Positions 1-8,437 of a DNA stretch of 12,980 bases are shown here, in pieces. The notes under the pieces were generated by a model that worked only from the letters and a program-made list of their open reading frames with translations, did not search any database and had not been told where the DNA came from. The position numbers and the translations under genes were made by a program. Location of the stretch: positions 1 through 12,980 of the forward strand of contig CAKSZE010000041.1 of NCBI GenBank assembly GCA_934525325.1, in the 5' to 3' direction. How positions within the stretch are numbered: the stretch's first letter is position 1; every line of letters begins with the position of its first letter. Source of the stretch: an uncultured Faecalibacterium sp. Its GTDB lineage: Bacteria; Bacillota; Clostridia; Oscillospirales; Ruminococcaceae.

Positions 1-1772
<1,772 letters not shown>

Positions 1773-1774
1773 CT

Positions 1775-2509
1775 ATGACCCGGATCGCTTTCTGTGATGA
1801 CGATGCCGCGCTGCTGCATCAGATGCAGGATTTTCTGGAGCAGTACCGCACCCTGCGGGGGGCGCAGCTGGAACTGACTCCCTATACAAAGCCCGTGGAG
1901 CTTCTGGCAGATATCGAGGCCGGGGTGCGCTTTGACGTGCTGTTTTTAGATGTGCTCATGCCCGGCATCAACGGCATCAACGCCGCCCGGGAGATCCGCC
2001 GGTACGACACGGCGGTGCAGATCATCTTTGTTACTTCCTCGTCGGAATTTGCTGTACAGTCCTATGTGGTAGGCGCCTACTACTACCAGCTCAAGCCCAT
2101 CTGGAAGGACAGCTTTTTTCGCCTTACCGACGCCGTGCTGGCCGAGTGCCGCAAGCGTACCCAGCACAGCCTGATCCTGCGCTGCAAAAGCGGCGTGACC
2201 CGCATTACGCTGGACAGTCTGGAATACTGCGAGGTGCAGGGGCGCACGCTGGTGTTCCATCTGCTGGACGGCACCGTCATTGAGAGCAGCGGCAGCATGG
2301 ACGAGCTGGCACGGCAGCTGGCAGATTACCCGGGCTTTCTGCGCCCGCACCGCTCCTATCTGGTCAATATGGAATACATCCAGAACATTACCGCCAAAAG
2401 CATCACCATGGAAAGCCTTGCCGAGGTGCCGCTGCCCCACGGGCGCTTTACCGCCGTGCGGGACCAGTATCTGGAGTACTCCTTTGCAGGAAAGAAGGTC
2501 GTCCTGTGA
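1775..2509 (+). CDS. LytTR-family response regulator (AgrA/VirR type)
   Basis: Cytosolic transcription regulator, 244 residues. An N-terminal receiver domain (about 1-120) shows the acidic pocket CDDD (7-10), the phosphorylatable Asp59 in LFLDVLMPG, Thr87 and the invariant Lys107 in YYYQLKPI. A C-terminal LytTR DNA-binding domain (about 132-236) shows the hallmark FLRPHRSYLVNMEYI. The start at 1775 begins the receiver strand MTRIAFCDDD and has GGAAAGGA upstream (1757-1764). An earlier in-frame ATG at 1727 has no ribosome site, would add 16 residues with no family match and would overlap the likely promoter, so it was not used. The stop overlaps the GTG start of the kinase gene (GTGA), indicating translational coupling. 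LytTR regulators of this class commonly control peptide signalling, bacteriocins or surface functions; the target here is unknown. Confidence 0.93.
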   Translation: MTRIAFCDDDAALLHQMQDFLEQYRTLRGAQLELTPYTKPVELLADIEAGVRFDVLFLDVLMPGINGINAAREIRRYDTAVQIIFVTSSSEFAVQSYVVGAYYYQLKPIWKDSFFRLTDAVLAECRKRTQHSLILRCKSGVTRITLDSLEYCEVQGRTLVFHLLDGTVIESSGSMDELARQLADYPGFLRPHRSYLVNMEYIQNITAKSITMESLAEVPLPHGRFTAVRDQYLEYSFAGKKVVL

Positions 2510-3786
2510 CCGCCCCGGGGGTGTTGCTGGAGCTGCTGGACGGCGCAGCGGTGGGCATCTTCGGCATCCTGCTCAGTGCGGCGTTCTGTCCCATTCGCTG
2601 GACGGACAAAAAGCGATGGGCGCTGGCGGGCTGCTCCGCCGGGATGCTGGCATTGCAGGGCATCTTCTACTTCGGTGCCAGCCCTACGGCTGCCCAGTAC
2701 CTTTACCCCCTCATCACCCACCTGCCGCTGTATGTCGTGCTGATGTTGCTCAGCGGGCAGAAGGTCTGGCCGCTGGTGGCAGTGCTCACGGCTTATTTGT
2801 GCTGTCAGGTGCGGCGCTGGGTGGCGCTGGCGGTAGCGCTGTTCTTTCCGCAGCACCCGCTGGTGCAGCCGGTGGCAGAGCTGCTGTTCACCCTGCCGCT
2901 GCTGCTGTTGTTCATCCGGTTCCTTGCACCCTCCATGCGGCAGCTTTCCCGCTACCCGGCTTCGGTGCAGTGCCAGTTCGGCATCGTACCGCTGGTGAGC
3001 TATCTTTTTGACTACATCACCCATGTCTACACCAGCCTTTTATCCGAGGCGAACCCGGCGGCGGTGGAGTTCATGTTCTTTGTGTGCTGCGCGGCCTTTC
3101 TGTGCTCCATTTTGCGCGCCTCCCGGGTGGAGCGGCAGCGCATCCAGATGGAACAGCTGCAGACCAGCCTGAACTTACAGGTCACACAGGCCATGCGCGA
3201 GATCGAAGCGCTGCGCCTTTCCCAGCAGCGCGCCAGCACCTACCGCCACGACCTGCGCCACCACATGCAGTTTCTGGCGGGCTGCATCGAGAACGGCCGC
3301 ACCGAGCAGGCGCTGGGCTATATCCGCAGTGTGTGCAGCGAGATCGAAGCCGGTAAGGTGACCGCCTACTGCGAGAACGAAGCGGCGAACCTCATCTTTT
3401 CCGCTTTTGCCGACCGCGCCGCCAAGGCCGGGGTGCAGTTCACGGTGCAGGCGGGCATCTCGCAGGCGCTGCCGGTCTCGGAGAGCGATCTGTGTGTGCT
3501 GCTTTCCAACGCACTGGAAAACGCCCTGCACGCCGCCGTGCGCTGCCGCGAAGCAGGGCAGGGGGCTTTTATCGAGACCTCCGGGCACGAAAAGGGGAAA
3601 AAGCTGTTTTTGCAGATCACCAACAGCTGTCTGCCGGACGTGCAGTTCCGGGAGGGCATCCCGGTCACCGACCGCACCGGTCATGGGCTTGGGGTGCGCA
3701 GCATCTGTGCCATCTCGGAGCGGTACGGCGGCCTGACCAGCTTTGCCGCCAAGGATGGGCAGTTCACCCTGCGGGTAATGCTATAA
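2506..3786 (+). CDS. Membrane sensor histidine kinase, GHKL (AgrC/HPK10-like)
   Basis: Partner kinase of the preceding LytTR regulator, 426 residues. The N-terminal half (about 5-205) is a polytopic membrane sensor with roughly six hydrophobic segments and no extracellular domain of any size. A coiled-coil-like linker (about 206-243, rich in Q, E, R and L) leads to the phosphoacceptor His248 in YRHDLRHHMQ, then an ATPase domain with N-box LLSNALENALHA (Asn335, Asn339) and G-box GHGLGVRSI (392-400). This layout matches the AgrC/ComD group of kinases, which often sense peptides. The start is GTG at 2506, inside the regulator stop codon; no other start near the first membrane segment fits as well. 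No small autoinducer-peptide or AgrB-type processing gene is adjacent, so the ligand cannot be named. The operon closes at the terminator just after the stop. Confidence 0.92.
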   Translation: MTAPGVLLELLDGAAVGIFGILLSAAFCPIRWTDKKRWALAGCSAGMLALQGIFYFGASPTAAQYLYPLITHLPLYVVLMLLSGQKVWPLVAVLTAYLCCQVRRWVALAVALFFPQHPLVQPVAELLFTLPLLLLFIRFLAPSMRQLSRYPASVQCQFGIVPLVSYLFDYITHVYTSLLSEANPAAVEFMFFVCCAAFLCSILRASRVERQRIQMEQLQTSLNLQVTQAMREIEALRLSQQRASTYRHDLRHHMQFLAGCIENGRTEQALGYIRSVCSEIEAGKVTAYCENEAANLIFSAFADRAAKAGVQFTVQAGISQALPVSESDLCVLLSNALENALHAAVRCREAGQGAFIETSGHEKGKKLFLQITNSCLPDVQFREGIPVTDRTGHGLGVRSICAISERYGGLTSFAAKDGQFTLRVML

Positions 3787-3794
3787 GCTAGAAA

Positions 3795-3835
3795 GGTCTT
3801 GGAAGCGCCTGCGGCGTTTCCAAGACCCTTTTTAC
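3795..3835 (+). terminator. Terminator of the sensor operon
   Basis: A 15-bp stem (3795-3809 with 3813-3827; one G-T wobble) with loop TGC is followed by CTTTTTA. It begins 9 nt after the histidine kinase stop codon. The long stem plus T-run is a strong intrinsic terminator on the plus strand. Confidence 0.88.
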
Positions 3836-3854
3836 AATATAAATTTCTCTCTGT

Positions 3855-3896
3855 GAAAATGGGACACCGGAGCGTCCGCAGACGTTCCGGTGTCCC
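3855..3896 (-). terminator. Hairpin, likely terminator for the oxidoreductase gene
   Basis: A 16-bp stem (3861-3876 with 3881-3896; one wobble) with loop CGCA read on plus. On the minus strand it is followed by ATTTTC, a short T-run, so it best serves the minus-strand gene ending at 3964. It could also act as a back-up for plus-strand transcripts that pass the first terminator. Confidence 0.6.
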
Positions 3897-3923
3897 GAAA
3901 TCAAAAATATTTTTTCCGCTGAA

Positions 3924-3950
3924 CATGGCCAAAGCAAAGCGGAGGCCATG
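3924..3950. repeat. Inverted repeat in convergent gap
   Basis: A perfect 7-bp inverted repeat CATGGCC / GGCCATG (3924-3930 and 3944-3950) with a 13-nt loop lies 13 bp beyond the stop of the minus-strand oxidoreductase gene. A 12-bp AT palindrome (AAAAATATTTTT, 3903-3914) lies next to it. The two may help 3'-end formation, but there is no T-run directly after the stem. Confidence 0.45.
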
Positions 3951-3963
3951 CAAAATCGTCCTG

Positions 3964-5280
3964 TTACAGCTGCTGCTTTGCCAGCACGTCAGAGGTAGGG
4001 GTCTGGAACACCGGGATGTCGGCATAGGGGTCGGCAGCGGTGTCGGCGGGCAGACTCTTCATATACTCGTCCATGGCGACGGCCACCTTCTTGGCAACGG
4101 CCACAGCCTCCACCACGGTGCGTGCGCCCATGACGGCGTCGCCGCCGGCAAATACGCCCTCGCGGGTGGTGCGGCCGTCCTCGCTGACGCTCAGCAGACC
4201 CTTCTGGTTGGTCTCAATGCCGGTCGTGGTCTTGACAAGGTTGCTCTCAGAGCCCTGACTGACCGACACGATGACGCCGGTGTGGGGGTACAAAGTCTCG
4301 CTGCCCTCCACCTGCGTGAACTTGCCGTCCTCGCCCTTGACGGTGTCGCGGCAGATCAGGCCGTTTTCCCGGATCTCCACCGGTGCCTTGCAGAAGCGGA
4401 AGCCTACGCCCTCCAGCCTGGCGTAGCTCACCTCGTACTCGGAGGCGCTGATGCAGTTCTCGTCCCGGCGGGCGTAGCAGGTAACGTGGCGGGCACCGTT
4501 GCGGATGGCGGTGCGGGCGCAGTCCATGGCGGAGTTGCCCACGCCGATAACGGCCACGTCGTCGCCCAGACGGAAGGCCTTGGAGTTAGCCAGATAGTCG
4601 ATGCCAAAGGCCACGTTGCCAAGGCTCTCGCCCTTGATGTGCATGGCGTTGGCCTTCCACAGACCGGCGCCGATGAACACGCTCTTGTAGCCGTCGCGGA
4701 ACAGATCGTCGATGGTGATGGTCTTGCCGATGGTGGTGTTGGGGCGCACCTTGATGCCCTTCAGCTCCAGATGGCGGTACTGGAAATCGTCCAGCACGCT
4801 GTCCGGCAGGCGGTAGTTGGGGATGCCGTAGCGCATCACGCCGCCGATCTTATCCCGGGCGTCAAAGATGGTCACATCGTAGCCCCAGCGTGCCAGCAGC
4901 ACTGCGATGGTCAGGCCTGCCGGGCCGGAGCCCACCACAGCGGCCTTCATGCCGTTTTTGGGGGCGGGGCCTGCGGTCATCTTGTTGGCGTAGGTGGTGG
5001 AGATATAGTCCTCGATGATGGAAAAGTGCACCGGGTCGTGGCTGGGCATCCGGTTGCGGATGCAGTGGCCCTCGCACTGCTTTTCGTGGTTGCACACCAG
5101 ACTGCACACAGTAGTCAGAGGGTTGTTTTCAAACAGCATCCGGCCTGCATCGTCCATCTGGTTTGCCTTGAGCAGACGGATGACCTCCGGGATATTGGTG
5201 TGGATGGGGCAGCCCTCCTGACACATCGGCTTTTTGCAGCCGAGGCAGCGGTTGGCTTCGTCCAGAACATGAAGTGCCAT
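3964..5280 (-). CDS. NADPH-dependent glutamate-synthase small-subunit-like oxidoreductase
   Basis: Cytosolic iron-sulfur flavoprotein, 438 residues, moving electrons between NAD(P)H and a partner through FAD. The N-terminal domain has two cysteine groups, C12/C15/C20/C24 and C59/C63/C69/C73, as in GltD-type [4Fe-4S] domains. Then come the FAD loop VVGSGPAGL (115-123), the NAD(P)-binding loop VIGVGNSAMD (244-253) with a basic pair in CYARRD favouring NADPH, and the second FAD contact GVFAGGDAV (375-383). The start was set at MALHVLDEANRC because AAGGAGGA lies just upstream; the longer upstream reading would run through the promoter and adds no conserved residues. No GltB large subunit is adjacent, so this stand-alone protein may pair with a distant large subunit or be another GltD-like enzyme (NfnB/SudA-type); glutamate synthesis is not proven. 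Confidence 0.9.
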   Translation of the reverse strand: MALHVLDEANRCLGCKKPMCQEGCPIHTNIPEVIRLLKANQMDDAGRMLFENNPLTTVCSLVCNHEKQCEGHCIRNRMPSHDPVHFSIIEDYISTTYANKMTAGPAPKNGMKAAVVGSGPAGLTIAVLLARWGYDVTIFDARDKIGGVMRYGIPNYRLPDSVLDDFQYRHLELKGIKVRPNTTIGKTITIDDLFRDGYKSVFIGAGLWKANAMHIKGESLGNVAFGIDYLANSKAFRLGDDVAVIGVGNSAMDCARTAIRNGARHVTCYARRDENCISASEYEVSYARLEGVGFRFCKAPVEIRENGLICRDTVKGEDGKFTQVEGSETLYPHTGVIVSVSQGSESNLVKTTTGIETNQKGLLSVSEDGRTTREGVFAGGDAVMGARTVVEAVAVAKKVAVAMDEYMKSLPADTAADPYADIPVFQTPTSDVLAKQQL

Positions 5281-5331
5281 GGGTTCCTCCTTATGTTTCC
5301 CCTGTGGGGACAGTCGTTTTTTACAGGCTCG

Positions 5332-5385
5332 TTGTATCCAACATTGCATTGCTTTAATCATACACCCGAACCGCGCCGGATACAA
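5332..5385. repeat. Inverted repeat spanning the GltD-like promoter
   Basis: TTGTATCC (5332-5339) and GGATACAA (5378-5385) are perfect 8-bp inverted copies 46 bp apart centre to centre. One covers the -35 and the other lies about 12-19 bp inside the transcript. The placement would suit a repressor that binds both half-sites, but one chance repeat of this length in a gap of this size is possible. Confidence 0.35.
5357..5385 (-). promoter_or_regulatory. Promoter of the GltD-like gene
   Basis: Minus strand: -35 TTGTAT (5380-5385), 17-bp spacer, -10 TATGAT (5357-5362), start near 5350, leader about 70 nt ending in a very good ribosome site (AAGGAGGA). The -35 is part of a perfect inverted repeat with 5332-5339. 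Confidence 0.75.
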
Positions 5386-5421
5386 GAGGGCACAATATAA
5401 AATTTTTTGCGTTATTTTTTG

Positions 5422-6624
5422 TCAATTCGTCAAAAAGATAATTTTTTGACGATATATCCCGCCCATCGGCTCCGGTTTAGCCCGGCATAGTGCGCCAAGG
5501 TCGCTGGCTCTGCTCTGGGCAGCAGCCATTTGGGCGCAGGTCTCGTTTTCCCGCGCAAGCCGCGCCAGCGAGTGGGACAGCGGCAGCGCCGTCTCCCCGG
5601 GCAGGGGAAGCGCCTCTCTGCGTGCGCCCAGCAGATGCAGGTAGGGCGGCAGCGCCGGGGTCTGGGCGGTGTAGCCCAGTGCCGCATCCATCGCCAGCCG
5701 CCGCATCCGCGCCCGGGGATAGCGCACGGTGGTCAGGGCGTCCAGCAGGGCGGGCAGACTTGCGGTCTCCCGCACGGCGTTTTCCAGCCGATGCTCCAAC
5801 CCCTCGGATACCCCGCGCACCGCTGCAAAGGGGGTCTGGTCTGTGCAGGCTGCCCGCAGCAGTGCCAGCTCACAATGCCCCGTGACCGCAAAATCCGTAT
5901 ACTTTCCGTCATATTCTGCCCGTTTATACAATTCCAGCGCCTTTTCCGGCACATAAGGTGCCAGCGCTGCCGCGCCGCCCTCGGCCCAGAGCGCCCGCAG
6001 GGCGCTGGCGCTGGCAAAGGCGGCGTGAGCACTTTCGGTCAGTGCCTGCCCGTGGTCTGCCCCCTGCCGGGGCAGGGCAATGGGCTGCATTTCTACATTC
6101 TGTTCCAGAATGGCTTTACAATATTCTACGGCAAGATTGTTGTTGGGCTTGTCCAGCAGGGCGGCAACGTCCGACCCCGGGCACAGCGCCTGCACCGCCG
6201 CCTGCCGGGCGGCGGCAAAGCTGCGCGCCCCGGCGGCCAGCTGCTGCCTGAGCGCAGCGCGGTATTCCTCGCTGCACAGCACCCGGGCGGCCTTTTGCAG
6301 CAGGGCGGTGTCCGGGGTCTCTGCGCCAAAGACCAGCGCGTCGCACCCGGCAGCGGCCAGAATGCGCACGCCCGCCCGGGCAAAGGCCTCGGCACCGGCA
6401 CAGGCGCAGGGCGCGGGCAGGGCAAACACAAGGTCTGCCCCGCAGGCCAGTGCCGCCTGCACCCGCACGGCCTCCGGCAAAAGCGGCAGCGCCCCCCGCT
6501 GGGTAAGCCCGCAGCTCATGGCAACAGCCACCCGCTGCGCCCCCAGTGCCCGCGCCTGTGCCAGCTGCCATGCGTGGCCGTTGTGGAAGGGGTCGTACTC
6601 CGCAATGATGCCTGCAAACTTCAT
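5422..6624 (-). CDS. tmcAL: tRNA(Met) cytidine acetate ligase (TmcAL, YlbM family)
   Basis: Predicted cytosolic tRNA-modifying enzyme of 400 residues, the usual family length. TmcAL activates acetate with ATP and transfers the acetyl group to C34 of the elongator tRNA-Met anticodon (ac4C). Seen: the nucleotidyltransferase HxGH-type motif EYDPFHNGHAW (9-19; His14, His17), QRGALPLL, GADLVFALP, LVFGAET, the PNNNLAVEY block (family form PNNILAIEY), and the C-terminal GVSEGLEHRLENA and RYPRARMRR motifs. The first conserved block departs from the usual SGNF-QRGEP (here SCGLTQRGALP). The start at MKFAGIIAEY has AAAGGAG upstream. It lies back to back with ackA, whose product interconverts acetate and acetyl phosphate, a fitting neighbour for an acetate-using enzyme. 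A longer in-frame start upstream was rejected because it runs through the shared control region. Confidence 0.9.
   Translation of the reverse strand: MKFAGIIAEYDPFHNGHAWQLAQARALGAQRVAVAMSCGLTQRGALPLLPEAVRVQAALACGADLVFALPAPCACAGAEAFARAGVRILAAAGCDALVFGAETPDTALLQKAARVLCSEEYRAALRQQLAAGARSFAAARQAAVQALCPGSDVAALLDKPNNNLAVEYCKAILEQNVEMQPIALPRQGADHGQALTESAHAAFASASALRALWAEGGAAALAPYVPEKALELYKRAEYDGKYTDFAVTGHCELALLRAACTDQTPFAAVRGVSEGLEHRLENAVRETASLPALLDALTTVRYPRARMRRLAMDAALGYTAQTPALPPYLHLLGARREALPLPGETALPLSHSLARLARENETCAQMAAAQSRASDLGALCRAKPEPMGGIYRQKIIFLTN
5428..5451. repeat. AT-rich inverted repeat over the tmcAL 3' end
   Basis: CGTCAAAAA (5428-5436) and TTTTTGACG (5443-5451) form a 9-bp stem with a 6-nt loop. 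It lies inside the last codons of tmcAL. A TTTTTTG run (5415-5421) could pair instead with CAAAAA (5431-5436). No other terminator is visible after tmcAL, so this cluster may end its transcripts, or the message may read on into the GltD-like gene. Confidence 0.35.
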
Positions 6625-6710
6625 GGAACTGCTCCTTTTCGCCAAAAGATTGTTAAATTTATATCGTATATACAGAAAACTCGTACCGATTCCGGGATTT
6701 GTGGGCAGGA

Positions 6711-6729
6711 TGTACAAAAACCTTGTACA
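6711..6729. promoter_or_regulatory. Candidate operator between tmcAL and ackA
   Basis: A perfect inverted repeat TGTACAA-N5-TTGTACA (6711-6717, 6723-6729) lies 30 bp upstream of the ackA -35 and about 87 bp upstream of the tmcAL start. Its symmetry, size and place between two divergent genes suit a dimeric regulator. I do not recognise it as the site of a known regulator; the Rex site, often used for fermentation genes, is different. Confidence 0.5.
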
Positions 6730-6759
6730 CAAGTTTTACCGCTTTGCCCGGGTTGCGCC

Positions 6760-6788
6760 TTGAAAAGCCGCCAGCCCTATTATATAAT
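6760..6788 (+). promoter_or_regulatory. ackA promoter
   Basis: -35 TTGAAA (6760-6765), 17-bp spacer, perfect -10 TATAAT (6783-6788). Start near 6795 gives a leader of about 73 nt. The leader can form a 7-bp hairpin, TCCGCAG with CTGCGGA (6814-6820, 6831-6837), ending 16 nt before the ribosome site. Confidence 0.85.
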
Positions 6789-6867
6789 AAACGTAGGAAT
6801 CTGTAAAATTCTGTCCGCAGGTTTTTCAGGCTGCGGATGGTACAAAACTTTTCAGGAGGCAACACAG

Positions 6868-8064
6868 ATGAAGGTTCTGGTTATTAACTGCGGTTCTTCT
6901 TCCCTGAAGTATCAGCTGATCGATATGGACGGCGAGAAGGTGCTGTGCAAAGGCCTGTGCGAGCGCATTGGCATGGAGAGCAGCATGATCACTCACGAGG
7001 CCAACGGCACCAAGGCTACCACCCCGGCGATCTTCCCCACCCACACCGAGGCTTTTGCCGAGGTCGTGAAGAAGATGACCACCGGCGCAGGCAAGTGCAT
7101 TGATGACGTGAGCGAGATCGACGCCATCGGCCACCGCGTCGTGCACGGCGGCGAGAAGTTCAAGAGCAGCTGCCTGATCACCGATGAGGTCATCAGCACC
7201 CTGCGCGAGCTGAGCCCGCTGGCTCCCCTGCACAACCCCGCCGGTATTCTGGGTATCGAAGCCGCCCGCAAGGTGTTCGGCAACATTCCCATGGTGGCCG
7301 TGTTCGACACCGCTTTCCACAGCACCATGCCGCCGAAGGCTTATATGTACGCCATCCCCTACGAGTACTACGAGAAGTACGGCGTGCGCCGCTACGGCTT
7401 CCACGGCACCAGCCACAAGTACGTTGCCCACAAGGCAGCCGAGTATCTGGAGGAGCCCATTGAGCGCCTGAAGCTGATCACCTGCCATCTGGGCAACGGT
7501 TCTTCCATTGCCGCAGTCGATCAGGGCAAGGTCGTGGATACCTCCATGGGCATGACCCCGCTGGCCGGCCTGATGATGGGCACCCGCTGCGGCGACCTGG
7601 ACCCCTCTGTGGTCAACTACCTGAAGTACACCCTGAACATCACCGGCCACGAGCTGGACGAGATCCTGAACAAGAAGTCCGGCCTGCTGGGCATCTCCGG
7701 TGTTTCCAGCGACAAGCGTGACGTGGAAGAGGCAGCTGCTGCCGGCAACAAGCGCGCACAGCTGGCTTCCGATATGCTGAACTATCAGATCAAAAAGACC
7801 ATCGGCAGCTACATTGCAGCCATGGGCGGCGTGGATGCCATCGTCTTTACCGGCGGCATCGGCGAGCACGATGCCATTGCCCGTGCAAAGATCTGCCACC
7901 ACATGGATTGGCTGGGCATCCGCATCGACACCGAGAAGAACAAGCACCCCATTGGCGATGTGTGCGAGATCACCGCTTGGGGCGCAAAGGTGCGCACGCT
8001 GGTCATTGCTACCGACGAGGAGCTGATGATCGCCCGCGACACCAAGGAAGTCATTGAGAAGTAA
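6868..8064 (+). CDS. ackA: Acetate kinase
   Basis: Cytosolic enzyme of 398 residues that interconverts acetate + ATP and acetyl phosphate + ADP; depending on flux it makes ATP during acetate formation or takes up acetate. Seen: N-terminal VINCGSSSLKY (5-15), GHRVVHGGE (88-96) with the substrate Arg90, FDTAFHSTMP (147-156) with Asp148, YGFHGTSH with His179, CHLGNGSS (206-213), MGTRCGDLDP (237-246) with Arg240, FTGGIGEHD and Glu384 near the C-terminus. Length and all named catalytic residues match the family. AGGAGG lies 8 nt before the ATG. Codon choice is strongly biased (CTG, AAG, GGC, ATC), which together with the consensus-like promoter suggests high expression. No phosphotransacetylase gene is adjacent, and the rpmF/DUF177 pair often found after ackA in Clostridia is absent. 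Followed by a strong terminator, so probably monocistronic. Confidence 0.98.
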   Translation: MKVLVINCGSSSLKYQLIDMDGEKVLCKGLCERIGMESSMITHEANGTKATTPAIFPTHTEAFAEVVKKMTTGAGKCIDDVSEIDAIGHRVVHGGEKFKSSCLITDEVISTLRELSPLAPLHNPAGILGIEAARKVFGNIPMVAVFDTAFHSTMPPKAYMYAIPYEYYEKYGVRRYGFHGTSHKYVAHKAAEYLEEPIERLKLITCHLGNGSSIAAVDQGKVVDTSMGMTPLAGLMMGTRCGDLDPSVVNYLKYTLNITGHELDEILNKKSGLLGISGVSSDKRDVEEAAAAGNKRAQLASDMLNYQIKKTIGSYIAAMGGVDAIVFTGGIGEHDAIARAKICHHMDWLGIRIDTEKNKHPIGDVCEITAWGAKVRTLVIATDEELMIARDTKEVIEK

Positions 8065-8086
8065 ACTTTTCCCAAAGGGCTTTGCA

Positions 8087-8126
8087 GGGGCTGCTGCACA
8101 GGATGTGCGGCAGTCCCTTTTTGTTT
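8087..8126 (+). terminator. ackA terminator
   Basis: A 14-bp stem (8087-8100 with 8104-8117; two G-T wobbles) with loop GGA is followed by TTTTTGTTT. It starts 22 nt after the ackA stop. Very strong intrinsic terminator. Confidence 0.92.
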
Positions 8127-8153
8127 GTGAACCACAAATCATAAATGATCTGC

Positions 8154-8186
8154 CGCTGCACAAAACCTGTGCGGCGCGCCGCTTTT
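8154..8186 (+). terminator. Second hairpin after ackA, possible back-up terminator
   Basis: A 9-bp stem (8154-8162 with 8168-8176) with loop AAACC, and a 12-bp palindrome GCGGCGCGCCGC (8171-8182) running into TTTTCT. The core GCTGCACA...TGTGCGGC is identical to that of the ackA terminator 62-64 bases earlier, so this looks like a partial duplicate of that hairpin. Confidence 0.45.
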
Positions 8187-8272
8187 CTATCTTCCGGCGG
8201 TGATTTTACCCAAATATATGCTGTCGGTTTGTGCCATGTGTACAAATAAAAGGGCGAACGGTTGTTTTTTGG

Positions 8273-8301
8273 TTGACAAATCTCAAAAATAACGGTACAA
8301 T
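8273..8301 (+). promoter_or_regulatory. Strong promoter of the zinc-ribbon gene
   Basis: Perfect -35 TTGACA (8273-8278), 17-bp spacer, -10 TACAAT (8296-8301, 5 of 6). The best match to the sigma-A consensus in the window. Start near 8308 leaves a leader of about 130 nt. Confidence 0.88.
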
Positions 8302-8338
8302 AGGAAAGTCCTCAATCCGAGGGCGTTTATCTATTCAA

Positions 8339-8409
8339 GCCCCTGGTAAGCTTACTGATCAGCGCGATGGTCCCAAAACCAAAGGTATGGTTACAATCCT
8401 TCCGTGGGC
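8339..8409 (+). ncRNA. Candidate folded leader (cis-regulatory RNA)
   Basis: Within the leader of the zinc-ribbon gene, GCCCCTGG (8339-8346) can pair with CCGTGGGC (8402-8409) with one mismatch and one wobble. Inside this closing stem lie the palindromes GTAAGCTTAC (8346-8355) and CTGATCAG (8355-8362) and a hairpin AACCA / TGGTT (8377-8381, 8388-8392). The fold was made by eye and matches no RNA family I recognise; a plain unstructured leader remains possible. Confidence 0.3.
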
Positions 8410-8437
8410 AAGAACTAACTAAAGAGGAGATACTACT

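Larger units (their letters stand above)
8065..8437. other. Intergenic region ackA / zinc-ribbon gene
   Basis: No gene is supported. The first 120 bases hold the two hairpins after ackA. 8187-8272 shows nothing recognisable apart from AT-rich sequence. 8273-8301 is a strong promoter. 8308-8437 is a long leader that may fold. An 11-codon reading frame (8388-8423 area) lies in the leader, but its ribosome site is poor, so it is not called as a gene. Confidence 0.7.

Noticed and set aside
3799..5400. 533-codon plus-strand frame opposite the GltD-like gene
   Set aside because: Antisense shadow of a well-supported flavoprotein; begins inside a terminator and has no recognisable domain.
5530..8064. 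844-codon plus-strand frame that ends as ackA
   Set aside because: Only the last 398 codons match a protein. The upstream part is antisense to tmcAL and crosses the ackA promoter; the real start at 6868 has a strong ribosome site.
8388..8422. 11-codon leader frame before the zinc-ribbon gene
   Set aside because: Stops just before the ribosome site of the main gene, which is suggestive, but its own ribosome site is too close to the ATG; kept only as a test in the leader finding.
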